Part shown: positions 52,398 to 61,139 of the stretch, piece after piece | Layout of the letters: every line of letters begins with the position of its first letter | How positions within the stretch are numbered: the stretch's first letter is position 1 | Assembly: GCF_000633355.1 (NCBI RefSeq) | Contig: NZ_AYMQ01000045.1 | Location: forward strand, 62,001 to 126,000 | Source of the DNA: Serratia sp. H1w | Lineage (GTDB): Bacteria > Pseudomonadota > Gammaproteobacteria > Enterobacterales > Enterobacteriaceae | Length of the DNA: 64,000 nt | Direction of reading: 5' to 3' | The notes under the pieces: model-generated | Databases searched by the model: none | What the model saw: only the letters and a program-made list of their open reading frames with translations | Told to the model about the DNA's origin: nothing | Position numbers and translations under genes: made by a program

Positions 52398-54230
52398 GTG
52401 TCAACCGCAGCAGTGATAAACAGAGAGTTGCTGGCAGAGCAGGTATTACGCGATACCTTCGGCTACCAGCAGTTCCGTCCGGGTCAACAAACGATTATCA
52501 ACGCAATTATCGGCGGCCAGGATTGCCTGGTGGTGATGCCGACCGGCGGGGGTAAATCGCTGTGCTACCAAATCCCGGCGCTGGTGATGGATGGACTGAC
52601 GCTGGTGGTATCCCCACTGATTTCGTTGATGAAAGATCAGGTCGATCAGCTCTTGGCCTATGGTGTTTCTGCCGCCTGCTATAACTCCACGCAAACACGG
52701 GAGCAGCAGCAAGAGGTGATGGCGGGTTGCCGCAGCGGCCAGATCAAAATGCTGTATATCGCCCCCGAACGGCTGATGATGGACAGCTTCCTTGAGCTGT
52801 TGGATCACTGCCCGCCGGTGATGCTGGCGGTGGATGAGGCGCACTGTATTTCCCAGTGGGGCCACGATTTCCGTCCGGAATACCGCGCTCTGGGTCAGCT
52901 GAAGCAACGTTTCCCGAGCATGCCGGTAGTGGCGTTGACCGCCACCGCTGATGAAGCCACACGGGGGGATATTGTTCGTCTGCTGTCGCTAGAAGATCCG
53001 CTGATCCAGATCAGCAGCTTCGATCGTCCCAATATCCGCTACACGCTGGTGGAGAAGTTCAAACCTCTCGACCAACTGTGGCGCTTCGTGCAGGACCAGC
53101 GCGGCAAAAGCGGCATTATTTACTGCAACAGCCGCGCCAAGGTGGAAGACACCACCGCGCGCCTGCAAAGCCGTGGATTGAGCGTTGGGGCTTATCACGC
53201 CGGGCTTGACAATGAGCGCCGCTCGCAGGTGCAGGAAGCCTTCCAGCGTGATGATTTGCAGGTGGTGGTCGCCACCGTGGCCTTCGGCATGGGCATCAAC
53301 AAACCCAACGTACGTTTTGTGGTGCACTTCGATATTCCACGCAACATCGAATCCTACTATCAGGAAACCGGTCGTGCAGGGCGTGATGGCCTGCCAGCGG
53401 AAGCGATCCTGTTGTATGACCCGGCCGATATGGCCTGGCTGCGCCGTTGCCTGGAAGAGAAGCCAGCGGGCCAGCAGTTGGATATCGAGCGCCATAAGCT
53501 CAACGCCATGGGGGCATTTGCCGAAGCGCAAACCTGCCGCCGTCTGGTGTTACTGAACTACTTCGGTGAAGGCAAGCAGCAAGCCTGTGGCAACTGCGAT
53601 ATCTGCCTCGATCCGCCTAAGCGTTATGACGGCCTGGATGATGCGCGCAAGGCGCTGTCGGCGATTGGCCGCGTCGGGCAACGCTTCGGCATTGGCTACG
53701 TGGTGGAAGTGTTACGCGGTTCCAATAATCAGCGTATTCGCGAGTTTGGTCATGAAAAACTGCCGGTGTACGGCATTGGCCGCGACCATACCACCGAACA
53801 CTGGACCAGCGTGCTGCGCCAACTGATCCATCTGGGCTTTATTACCCAGAACATTGCGATGCATTCGGCATTGCAACTGACTGAAGCCGCGCGCCCGGTG
53901 TTACGGGGTGAGGTCGTGCTACAGCTGGCGGTGCCGCGTATTCAGAGCCTCAAGGTACGCAGCAGCGCCAACCAGAAATCCTACGGCGGCAATTACGATC
54001 GCAAACTGTTTGCCAAACTGCGCAAGCTGCGTAAATCGATTGCCGACGAAGAGAACATCCCCCCGTACGTGGTGTTTAACGATGCAACGCTGTTGGAGAT
54101 GGCCGAACAGATGCCGATCAGAGCCAGCGAGTTGTTGAGCGTCAACGGCGTAGGGCAGCGTAAGCTGGAACGTTTTGGTGCGCCATTTATGGCGATGATC
54201 CGTGCTCACCTCGACGGTGACGACGAATAA
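52398..54230 (+). CDS. recQ: ATP-dependent DNA helicase RecQ
   Basis: RecQ is a 3'-5' SF2 helicase of the RecF recombination pathway. The GTG at 52398 follows GGGGAAG at 4 bases and yields 610 residues (E. coli 609); an ATG 12 bases earlier is the alternative. In order: helicase core with Q-motif [10 protein letters not shown], Walker A MPTGGGKS (about 47-54), DEAH box [14 protein letters not shown] (about 145), motif [15 protein letters not shown] zinc domain with four Cys (CRR...CGNCDIC); winged helix; HRDC domain at about 530-605. Confidence 0.97.
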   Translation: MSTAAVINRELLAEQVLRDTFGYQQFRPGQQTIINAIIGGQDCLVVMPTGGGKSLCYQIPALVMDGLTLVVSPLISLMKDQVDQLLAYGVSAACYNSTQTREQQQEVMAGCRSGQIKMLYIAPERLMMDSFLELLDHCPPVMLAVDEAHCISQWGHDFRPEYRALGQLKQRFPSMPVVALTATADEATRGDIVRLLSLEDPLIQISSFDRPNIRYTLVEKFKPLDQLWRFVQDQRGKSGIIYCNSRAKVEDTTARLQSRGLSVGAYHAGLDNERRSQVQEAFQRDDLQVVVATVAFGMGINKPNVRFVVHFDIPRNIESYYQETGRAGRDGLPAEAILLYDPADMAWLRRCLEEKPAGQQLDIERHKLNAMGAFAEAQTCRRLVLLNYFGEGKQQACGNCDICLDPPKRYDGLDDARKALSAIGRVGQRFGIGYVVEVLRGSNNQRIREFGHEKLPVYGIGRDHTTEHWTSVLRQLIHLGFITQNIAMHSALQLTEAARPVLRGEVVLQLAVPRIQSLKVRSSANQKSYGGNYDRKLFAKLRKLRKSIADEENIPPYVVFNDATLLEMAEQMPIRASELLSVNGVGQRKLERFGAPFMAMIRAHLDGDDE

Positions 54231-54242
54231 GGATAATCACTC

Positions 54243-54869
54243 ATGCTGATGTTGTTTTTAACGGTAGCGCTGGTGCATATCATTGCTTTGATGAGCCCAG
54301 GGCCGGACTTCTTTTTTGTGTCGCAAACCGCGGCCAGCCGTTCCCGCCGCGAAGCGATGATGGGCGTGGTAGGGATTTCCCTCGGCGTGATGGTCTGGGC
54401 TGGCGTAGCGCTGCTGGGGTTGAACCTGATCCTGCAAAAGATGGCCTGGCTGCATCAAATCATTATGGTTGGCGGCGGGCTGTATCTGTGCTGGATGGGC
54501 TGGCAATTGTTGCGTTCTGCCCGTAAGCAGAACGCACAAACCGCGCCGACAGAAGAAGTGAAGGTGGCGTTAGCCAAGCCGGGCCGCAGCTTTATCCGCG
54601 GTTTGCTCACCAATCTTTCCAACCCGAAGGCGGTCATTTATTTTGGTAGCGTGTTCTCGCTGTTCGTCGGTGAGGATGTTGGGGCTGGGGCGCGCTGGGG
54701 TTTGTTCACCTTGATCACCGCCGAAACCTTTATCTGGTTCAGCCTGGTGGCGATCATTTTCGCGTTGCCCGCCATGCGCCGGGGCTATCAGCGGATGGCG
54801 AAATGGATCGACGGTTTGGCCGGGGTGTTGTTCACCGGTTTTGGCCTGCATCTGATCTTCACGCGCTAG
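54243..54869 (+). CDS. rhtC: Threonine efflux protein RhtC
   Basis: RhtC is an inner-membrane LysE/RhtB-family exporter that removes excess threonine. At 208 residues (E. coli 206) it has six membrane segments, begins MLMLFLTVALVHIIALMSPG, and has the family motif SPGPDFFFV and LLTNLSNPKAVIYFGSVF. AAGGATAATC precedes the ATG, 12 bases after recQ, so it may be co-transcribed. It converges on rhtB. Confidence 0.95.
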   Translation: MLMLFLTVALVHIIALMSPGPDFFFVSQTAASRSRREAMMGVVGISLGVMVWAGVALLGLNLILQKMAWLHQIIMVGGGLYLCWMGWQLLRSARKQNAQTAPTEEVKVALAKPGRSFIRGLLTNLSNPKAVIYFGSVFSLFVGEDVGAGARWGLFTLITAETFIWFSLVAIIFALPAMRRGYQRMAKWIDGLAGVLFTGFGLHLIFTR

Positions 54870-54895
54870 GCTATTTTACTTGCCATTTTGAACCC

Positions 54896-54954
54896 GGGCA
54901 GTGCTCGGACTCCTCACGTACTTCAACGTACGCTGCCGGTCCTGTGCACTGTCC
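54896..54954. repeat. Imperfect 59-base palindrome between rhtC and rhtB
   Basis: The ends GGGCAGTGC and GCACTGTCC pair (8 of 9), GGAC/GTCC pair further in, and GTAC-TTCAAC-GTAC closes the loop. Located between converging genes, it may end both transcripts. It looks like a dispersed palindromic repeat, different from the CCCCTCACCC family. Confidence 0.55.
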
Positions 54955-54996
54955 GTGTGCAAACTGCCTGCGACAATAACGCCTAGAATCGTGTTC

Positions 54997-55617
54997 TCAT
55001 GCCTTTCTGGCCGTTGCCAGCAATCCCGCCACCAGAATAAACAGCGAGCCAAAAATGCGGTTCAGCAACTGCATCTGGCGCGGTGTCTTTAGCCAACCGG
55101 CAATGCGCGTGGCCAACGTGGCATAGCCAATCATCACCAGAATATCGATCACCACCGTGGTCACGCCGAGAATGACATACTGCTCGGCCTGTGGTTGGTT
55201 GGGTATGATAAATTGCGGGAACAGGGCCGCCAGGAAGACGATGCTTTTGGGATTGGTCAGATTCACCAGCACGGCGCGGCGAAACAGACGACGGCGCGGC
55301 ATGGTGCCTGCCAACGTATGCAGATCCAACGCGCCTGCGGCACGCCATTGCTGGATACCCAGCCACACCAGATAGGCCGCACCAAACCATTTCAGCAGCT
55401 CAAAGGCCAGCAGCGATTGGGAAACTACCGCGCCGAGACCAATCCCCACCAGCACGATGTGGATGCTCAGGCCAACCTGCAGGCCCGCAATTGACGCTGC
55501 CGCTCCGCGATAGCCGTGGCTGATGCCGGTACTCATGGTGTTAATCGCACCGGAGCCGGGCGAAAGACTGAGGATAAGAGTTGTCAGCAGATAGGTTAAC
55601 CACCAGTCTAAGGTCAT
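54997..55617 (-). CDS. rhtB: Homoserine/homoserine lactone efflux protein RhtB
   Basis: RhtB is a paralogue of RhtC that exports homoserine and homoserine lactone. The ATG at 55617 ([16 protein letters not shown]) follows GGGAG at 7 bases and gives 206 residues, the E. coli length; a longer upstream frame is not conserved. Six membrane segments, [12 protein letters not shown] and [12 protein letters not shown] are the family signs. It is divergent from pldB with 137 bases between starts. Confidence 0.95.
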   Translation of the reverse strand: MTLDWWLTYLLTTLILSLSPGSGAINTMSTGISHGYRGAAASIAGLQVGLSIHIVLVGIGLGAVVSQSLLAFELLKWFGAAYLVWLGIQQWRAAGALDLHTLAGTMPRRRLFRRAVLVNLTNPKSIVFLAALFPQFIIPNQPQAEQYVILGVTTVVIDILVMIGYATLATRIAGWLKTPRQMQLLNRIFGSLFILVAGLLATARKA

Positions 55618-55754
55618 CGCAAGGCTCCCTGAAAAGCGTAATTTGTGCCACAATAGAGTCTGTTTTTGTCAGAACCGATCCACAATACGCTAGTATGATT
55701 TCTCGTGCCACAGATCACATTTGAGTCTCCGAACATCCCGTTAAAAGGCAGGCA

Positions 55755-56792
55755 ATGACGTCATCCACCCTCGATCCCGCTGAATGGTTAAACCGTGAAA
55801 AGCAGTTTTCTGCCTTCGCGACCGGGCCGTTGCTGGATTTTTGGCGGCAGCGCGAAGAGGGTGAGTTCATCGGAGTCGGTGACGTGCCGATCCGCTTTGT
55901 GCGCTTTGCATCCCCGCAGCACCAACGGGTGGTGGTGATAAGCCCAGGCCGCATCGAAAGCTATATCAAATACCCGGAAGTGGCGTACGATCTGTTTCAC
56001 TGCGGCTATGACGTGATGATCATCGATCATCGTGGTCAGGGGCTGTCTGGCCGGATGCTGGCAGATACGCACCGGGGGCATGTGGTAAACTTTGCCGACT
56101 ACGTGGACGACTTTGCCCAGTTTTACCATCAGCAAGTCAAACCCTTGGGTTACCAGCAGCATGTCGCTCTGGCGCACTCGATGGGGGGCGCGATACTGGC
56201 GCAGTTTCTGGCGCGTGAGCCACAGGCGTTTGCCGCCGCGGCACTCTGCGCGCCGATGTTTGGCATTTATCTGCCAATGCCTGGATGGATGGCCAACGGC
56301 ATCTTGAACTGGGCGGAAAAACGCCCGGGGCTGCGAGATTATTACGCGGTAGGCACCGGGCAGTGGCGGCCGTTGCCCTACGTGGTCAATACGCTGACCC
56401 ACAGCCGCGAGCGCTATCGCCGCAGCCTGCGCTATTACGCCGATTATCCTGAACTGCGGGTAGGGGGGCCAACCTACCACTGGGTCAGGGAAAGTATTCA
56501 GGCCGGGCAGCAGATTATTGCCCAGGCTGCTAACATAACCACACCTATTTTATTATTGCAGGCCGGTGAGGATCGGGTGGTCGACAACCGTTCCCAACGT
56601 GCTTTTTGTCAGGCACTGTCAGACGCGGGGCATCCTTGTGAAGGGGGAAAACCGTGGGTTATCAAAGGCGCTCGCCATGAGATCCTGTTCGAACGGGACG
56701 CGATGCGCGCCGAGGCACTGAACGCAATCCTGCGCTTCTTTGCTCAGCACTTAGGTGGTACTGCTGCCGCCGACCACTCCACTAGAGGTTAG
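55755..56792 (+). CDS. pldB: Lysophospholipase L2
   Basis: PldB is an inner-membrane-associated alpha/beta hydrolase that deacylates lysophospholipids. At 345 residues (E. coli 340) it has the oxyanion region VVVISPGRIESY, DHRGQGLSGR, the nucleophile elbow ALAHSMGGAI (Ser about 142), the acid in LQAGEDRVVDN and His in KGARHEIL. It lies 11 bases before yigL; in E. coli the sRNA SgrS pairs inside this pldB-yigL message and protects a yigL-containing processed form. Confidence 0.95.
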   Translation: MTSSTLDPAEWLNREKQFSAFATGPLLDFWRQREEGEFIGVGDVPIRFVRFASPQHQRVVVISPGRIESYIKYPEVAYDLFHCGYDVMIIDHRGQGLSGRMLADTHRGHVVNFADYVDDFAQFYHQQVKPLGYQQHVALAHSMGGAILAQFLAREPQAFAAAALCAPMFGIYLPMPGWMANGILNWAEKRPGLRDYYAVGTGQWRPLPYVVNTLTHSRERYRRSLRYYADYPELRVGGPTYHWVRESIQAGQQIIAQAANITTPILLLQAGEDRVVDNRSQRAFCQALSDAGHPCEGGKPWVIKGARHEILFERDAMRAEALNAILRFFAQHLGGTAAADHSTRG

Positions 56793-56803
56793 AACAAATC
56801 GCT

Positions 56804-57604
56804 ATGTATCACGTCGTTGCTTCCGATTTAGATGGCACACTGCTGTCCCCTGAGCACACCCTGACGCCGTACGCCAAAGAGACGTTGCAGCTGCTGACGC
56901 AGCAAGGCGTACACTTTGTGTTCGCTACCGGCCGCCACCATATCGACGTTTCCCAGATCCGCGATAATCTCGGTATCAGTGCCTTTATGATCACCTCCAA
57001 CGGTGCACGGGTACACAACACCGCCGGTGAACTGATCTTCAGCCACAACCTGGATGAGGATATCGCTCGCGATCTGTATAACATGATGCATGATAATCAG
57101 GATATCCTGACCAACGTCTACCGCAACGACGACTGGTTCATGAACCGTGAAAGCCCGGAGCAGGAAGAGTTTTTCCAGGAGTCCATCTTCAAGTATCAGC
57201 TGTTTGAGCCGGGCTTGCTGGAAACCGATGGCGTGTGCAAGGTGTATTTCACCTGCGAAGATCATGAAAAACTGCTGCCGCTGGAAGATGCCATCAACGC
57301 GCGCTGGGGCGACCGGGTCAACGTCAGCTTCTCGTTCCCTACCTGCCTGGAAGTGATGGCCGGTGGCGTATCGAAGGGGCATGCGTTGGAAGAGGTGGCC
57401 AAGATCATCGGCTATTCGCTCAAAGAGTGCATCGCCTTTGGTGACGGTATGAACGACCTGGAAATGCTGTCGATGTCAGGGAAAGGCTGCATCATGCAGG
57501 ATGCTCAACAGCGTCTGAAAGACAAACTGCCGGAGCTGGAAGTGATTGGCTCCAACGTTGACGACGCCGTGCCTCACTACCTGCGCAAAATGTATTCGAT
57601 TTAA
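56804..57604 (+). CDS. yigL: HAD (Cof-type) sugar/pyridoxal phosphatase YigL
   Basis: YigL is a cytosolic HAD phosphatase acting on phosphosugars and pyridoxal 5'-phosphate; in E. coli it relieves glucose-phosphate stress. At 266 residues it is the E. coli length. Motif I is ASDLDGTLLSPEHT (DxD at about 8-10), motif II TSNGA, motif III K in VSKGHALEEV, motif IV FGDGMNDLEML. It ends with a stem-loop at 57612-57636. Confidence 0.96.
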   Translation: MYHVVASDLDGTLLSPEHTLTPYAKETLQLLTQQGVHFVFATGRHHIDVSQIRDNLGISAFMITSNGARVHNTAGELIFSHNLDEDIARDLYNMMHDNQDILTNVYRNDDWFMNRESPEQEEFFQESIFKYQLFEPGLLETDGVCKVYFTCEDHEKLLPLEDAINARWGDRVNVSFSFPTCLEVMAGGVSKGHALEEVAKIIGYSLKECIAFGDGMNDLEMLSMSGKGCIMQDAQQRLKDKLPELEVIGSNVDDAVPHYLRKMYSI

Positions 57605-57611
57605 GTTATTG

Positions 57612-57636
57612 GGGCGCAGTCTCGCTGGCTGCGCCC
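57612..57636 (+). terminator. Stem-loop after yigL
   Basis: GGGCGCAG / CTGCGCCC, a perfect 8-bp stem with a 9-base loop, 7 bases after yigL; no T-tract. It separates yigL from the accessory operon. Confidence 0.55.
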
Positions 57637-57765
57637 ATCTAGCGACTCAGCTCACATTCCATCAACGATTTTTTTGCTTCTATCCCCTCATCTGCATCAA
57701 TTTAATTGCATCTAAAACTCCCTTTATGGCTAATCTCACACTTATTGTCGGGGTATTTGCCTGCT

Positions 57766-57870
57766 GCAAAATATTCGTTGCTGCACGCAAAATCGTTTAT
57801 CTGTGCTGTCGGCCGTAGCCCCTTATACTCGGATCAGACCCCAGAATTCCCGGCCCTCAGGCCGCAAAAT
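57766..57870 (+). promoter_or_regulatory. Control region of the carbamoyl-transfer operon
   Basis: TATACT (57824-57829) can be a -10 but has no good -35 at 16-18 bases, suggesting an activator-dependent promoter. GCAAAAT occurs three times: 57766-57772, 57787-57793 (exactly 21 bases apart, two helical turns) and 57864-57870. A perfect hairpin CGGCC-CTCA-GGCCG (57851-57864) lies in the leader before CAGGAG. No regulator gene is in view. Confidence 0.4.
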
Positions 57871-57890
57871 AACGATCCAGGAGATGCGCC

Positions 57891-58556
57891 ATGACACAGA
57901 AAACTTTTCACGCAGAACCCTTCGACCTTCCTTTCGCTACTGCCAGCACCGCGCTGGTGATGATCGACATGCAGAAAGACTTTGTTGAACCGGGGGGCTT
58001 TGGTGAAGCACTGGGCAACGATGTTTATTTGGTACGTAGCGCGATCGAGCCTTGTAAAAAGGTGCTGGCTGCCGCGCGTAGTCAGGGGCTGCTGGTGATC
58101 CACACCCGCGAAGGCCATCGTGCCGACCTGACCGATTGCCCACTCGCTAAATTAACCCGTGGTGGCCAGACCTTTATCGGCACACATGGGCCGATGGGCC
58201 GTATCCTGGTACGAGGCGAAGCGGGCCACGACATCATTCCTGAACTTTACCCACAGGCCGGTGAGCCGGTGATCGACAAGCCAGGCAAAGGCGCGTTTTA
58301 CCAGACCGACCTGCATCTGATCCTGCAAAACCACGGTATCAAAACGCTGATCGTGTGCGGCGTGACGACCGAGGTCTGCGTCACCACCACGGTACGTGAA
58401 GCCAATGACCGTGGCTTTGAATGCATCATCCCGCAGGACTGCGTCGGTTCTTACTTCCCTGAATTCCAGAAGTATGCACTGGAGATGATCAAGGCGCAGG
58501 GCGCGATTTTTGGCTGGGTCAGCGATGCTGCCGCCATTGTGGATGGTCTGCGGTAA
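57891..58556 (+). CDS. Isochorismatase-fold cysteine hydrolase, substrate unknown
   Basis: This is a 221-residue cytosolic hydrolase of the cysteine-hydrolase/isochorismatase superfamily, the group that includes biuret hydrolase and the ureidoacrylate amidohydrolase RutB. The likely triad is D26 in MIDMQKDF, K130 in VIDKPGKGAF and C163 in GVTTEVCVTTTVREAND, all intact. CAGGAG lies 8 bases before the ATG. It heads an operon of carbamoyl-phosphate-forming genes, so hydrolysis of an amide or ureido compound (of the biuret, N-carbamoyl or ureidoacrylate kind) is a reasonable inference, but the sequence does not fix the substrate. Confidence 0.8.
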   Translation: MTQKTFHAEPFDLPFATASTALVMIDMQKDFVEPGGFGEALGNDVYLVRSAIEPCKKVLAAARSQGLLVIHTREGHRADLTDCPLAKLTRGGQTFIGTHGPMGRILVRGEAGHDIIPELYPQAGEPVIDKPGKGAFYQTDLHLILQNHGIKTLIVCGVTTEVCVTTTVREANDRGFECIIPQDCVGSYFPEFQKYALEMIKAQGAIFGWVSDAAAIVDGLR

Positions 58557-58577
58557 TCTTCGGTTCAGGAGAAGCGC

Positions 58578-59468
58578 ATGGCAGGCACGGCGTTTTCAGC
58601 ACTTTCTGTCGGTTATCTGGCCGCCAACAGGCTGGTAGATCACGTTCGGCTTCAGGTGCACAGCTGTTTCCAACGCTCGCTGAATCTGCGCCATCCTGAT
58701 GGTTATCTGCTGTCGCTGCTGAGCAGTGATTTTCAAGACCTGCCGGATGCTATCCGCATTCAGATGAGTCGTGAGTGGGATTGGCGGTGTCACGCTCAGA
58801 TTGGGCAACCTGCAACTTTTCACCATGGAGTGTTGCAAGGAGCAAGTTGGAGCGTGGTGCTTGGCGATACTCCCCGTTGGCAGCCGACGTTGATGGATGC
58901 GGGAGAACCGGCACTGCTGAATGCTCTGAGCCATTACGCGGTGTTGGCATGGCAACTCGGCCAGTATTGCCTCCAACACGCCTGTGAAAGCGACTTGCAA
59001 CTGTTACCCGGGGTGGAACAAAGTGGCGCATTGCGCAACTCGCCACCACGTGCAGTACAACTTCGGTTGCTAGACAGCCCTGAGCGGCTGACAGCAGAAG
59101 TGAGCGCGCTGATTGGTTACGGGCGTGGGCTGACGCCAGATGGCGATGACTATCTGTTGGGCTATATGGCAGCACTGTGGCCATGGCGGCAACGTTCCGA
59201 GCTTGTCGTCCATGACAGCACATTGCGTAGCTTGATTGGCGACCAGTTGGCCTGCACCAATGATATCAGTAGGCACTATCTGGCACGCGCGTTGGCGGGC
59301 CACTTTTCGGCCCCGATCTGCCAGTTAATATTCGTATTGGCAACGGCGACTTCCGCCACACAGGTGCAGGCCGCGGCGCTAGAGGTGATGCAGTTCGGCG
59401 CCTCATCCGGCGTGGACTGCTTAGCCGGGATGCTACATGGCCTGAGAACGCTGCGAAGCTCACTCTGA
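58578..59468 (+). CDS. DUF2877 protein, AllH-like carbamoyltransferase subunit
   Basis: This is a 296-residue DUF2877 protein, the family of E. coli YlbF (AllH), which has been described with FdrA (AllF) and YlbE (AllG) as one of three subunits of oxamate carbamoyltransferase. The family signature GYGRGLTPDGDDYLLGYM lies at about 180-197. CAGGAG lies 7 bases before the ATG, 21 bases after the hydrolase gene. In E. coli the ylbF gene follows fdrA and ylbE, whereas here it precedes them. Whether the substrate is the same is open. Confidence 0.75.
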   Translation: MAGTAFSALSVGYLAANRLVDHVRLQVHSCFQRSLNLRHPDGYLLSLLSSDFQDLPDAIRIQMSREWDWRCHAQIGQPATFHHGVLQGASWSVVLGDTPRWQPTLMDAGEPALLNALSHYAVLAWQLGQYCLQHACESDLQLLPGVEQSGALRNSPPRAVQLRLLDSPERLTAEVSALIGYGRGLTPDGDDYLLGYMAALWPWRQRSELVVHDSTLRSLIGDQLACTNDISRHYLARALAGHFSAPICQLIFVLATATSATQVQAAALEVMQFGASSGVDCLAGMLHGLRTLRSSL

Positions 59469-59579
59469 TCCCGGCGCAGTGAATATCTAGATTTTAACAT
59501 GCTGAAAAATTTAATTTTTTAGCACGGAACCCTTTTGCCCGAATTCCCCAAGCGGGCAGATCTCGAACAGGTAAATGCG

Positions 59580-61139
59580 ATGAGTGTAATGCATAAAGTT
59601 TTTGCCAATCTCTATCAGGACTCGGTGTCGCTGATGCAGATTTCGGCGCAAATCAGCCAGCTTCCTGGCATTGAACAGGCTTCGGTCGTCATGGGGACAG
59701 CAACCAACCTTGCCCAGTTGCGCGATGCCGGATTGGACGATGGCTGCAAGGCTGGCCCCAACGATTTGATTATTGCCGTACGCGGCGAACAGGCGGCCTG
59801 CAACGACGCGTTGGAGATCGCTCATCAGCGGCTTAACAGCAAGCCAGTGGAAGGCGGTTCGGATGGCCTACAGACTCCACCGTTGGTGAGCTTGGAAATG
59901 GCTGTGGAACTTCAACCCGATATCAACCTGGCACTGATTTCAGTGCCGGGGGATTACGCGGCGGCGGAGGCCATCAAGGCATTGAATTTAGGCATGAACG
60001 TGATGCTGTTCAGCGACAACGTCAGCCTGGAGCAGGAAAAACAGATCAAACTATTGGCCCAGCGCAACAACCTGTTGGTGATGGGACCGGACTGCGGTAC
60101 TGCCATCATCAACGGCCTACCGCTGGGTTTTGCCAACGTGGTGAAAGCCGGTTCGATTGGTATTGTCGGCGCTTCTGGCACCGGTTTGCAGGAGGTGACC
60201 TGCCGTATTGACCAGCTTGGTGCCGGGATCTCGCAGGCGCTGGGCACCGGCGGCCACGATCTGCATGAAGAAATTGGTGGGATCTCGATGCTGCACGGGT
60301 TACAGGCTCTGGCAGCCGATCCGGCCACTCAGGTGATTGTGTTGATCTCCAAGCCGCCAGCCCGTCCGGTGGCCGAACGCATTCTGGAGCGGGCGCAGGC
60401 CTGTGGCAAACCCGTGGTGGTCAACTTCCTGGGGGCGGCTCCTGAGGATATTACCCGTCCAGGGATCACCGCGGTATCCACCTTGGCCGATGCGGCCGAG
60501 ATCGCAGTCGCGTTGTCTGAGGGTATTTCTGCACCGGCTTCGGTGACGGTCATTTCACCGCAGGATATGCAGATGCTGCAACAGGCCTGCGTCCCGCTAT
60601 CTGCTGCTCGTCATGCTATCCGTGGCGTTTTTGCAGGCGGCACCTTCTGCTATGAGAGCCAGTTGTTATGCCAGCAGCAAGGGTTCAGCGCTGCCTCCAA
60701 CACCCCGGTAAAAGGCAACACCACGCTGACGGATATCTGGCATAGCCAAGGGCATACGCTGATCGATATGGGTGACGATGATTTCACCCGCGGCCGGCCA
60801 CACCCGATGATCGACCCCACTCTGCGCAACCAGCGCATTGAGGCGGAACTTAACGATACGGATACCGCCGTGGTGTTGTTTGATCTGGTGCTGGGCTATG
60901 GCGCAGCGGCAGAACCGGCTACCGAACTGCTTACGGTTCTGAACCAACACCGCCGCCAGAACGGGCCGTTACTGATTGCCCACGTCTGCGGCACCGAGGC
61001 CGATCCTCAACAACGCTCACGTCAGATTGCTGCTTTACAGCAGGCTGGCGTCCTGGTAGCCGGTTGCAACGCCCAGGCGGCGCTGTGGGCCAGTCAGGTG
61101 GCTCATATTCAGGCTGAGAAAAACGGAGAAACAGCATGA
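59580..61139 (+). CDS. fdrA: FdrA/AllF-like carbamoyltransferase subunit
   Basis: This is an FdrA family protein, often labelled acyl-CoA synthetase because of its succinyl-CoA synthetase alpha-like folds. In E. coli FdrA (AllF) is a subunit of oxamate carbamoyltransferase. Start ATG 59580 has CAGG upstream and gives about 519 residues; ATG 59589 is possible, and a far-upstream TTG at 59535 is unlikely. Visible blocks: YQDSVSLMQIS, LALISVPGDYAA, NVMLFSDNVSLEQE, LVMGPDCGTA, GSIGIVGASGTGLQEV (about 191-206), GGHDLHEEIGGIS and DFTRGRPHPMIDPTLRN, all as in FdrA. It overlaps the DUF1116 gene by 4 bases. Confidence 0.85.
   Translation: MSVMHKVFANLYQDSVSLMQISAQISQLPGIEQASVVMGTATNLAQLRDAGLDDGCKAGPNDLIIAVRGEQAACNDALEIAHQRLNSKPVEGGSDGLQTPPLVSLEMAVELQPDINLALISVPGDYAAAEAIKALNLGMNVMLFSDNVSLEQEKQIKLLAQRNNLLVMGPDCGTAIINGLPLGFANVVKAGSIGIVGASGTGLQEVTCRIDQLGAGISQALGTGGHDLHEEIGGISMLHGLQALAADPATQVIVLISKPPARPVAERILERAQACGKPVVVNFLGAAPEDITRPGITAVSTLADAAEIAVALSEGISAPASVTVISPQDMQMLQQACVPLSAARHAIRGVFAGGTFCYESQLLCQQQGFSAASNTPVKGNTTLTDIWHSQGHTLIDMGDDDFTRGRPHPMIDPTLRNQRIEAELNDTDTAVVLFDLVLGYGAAAEPATELLTVLNQHRRQNGPLLIAHVCGTEADPQQRSRQIAALQQAGVLVAGCNAQAALWASQVAHIQAEKNGETA

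Noticed and set aside
54243-55617. rhtC and rhtB as a recent tandem duplication
   Set aside because: They converge rather than run in tandem and each matches its own E. coli orthologue and neighbourhood, so they are old paralogues.
59580-61139. Reading FdrA as an acyl-CoA or succinyl-CoA synthetase
   Set aside because: The similarity is only to the general fold; the operon partners DUF1116, DUF2877 and carbamate kinase point to carbamoyl transfer instead.
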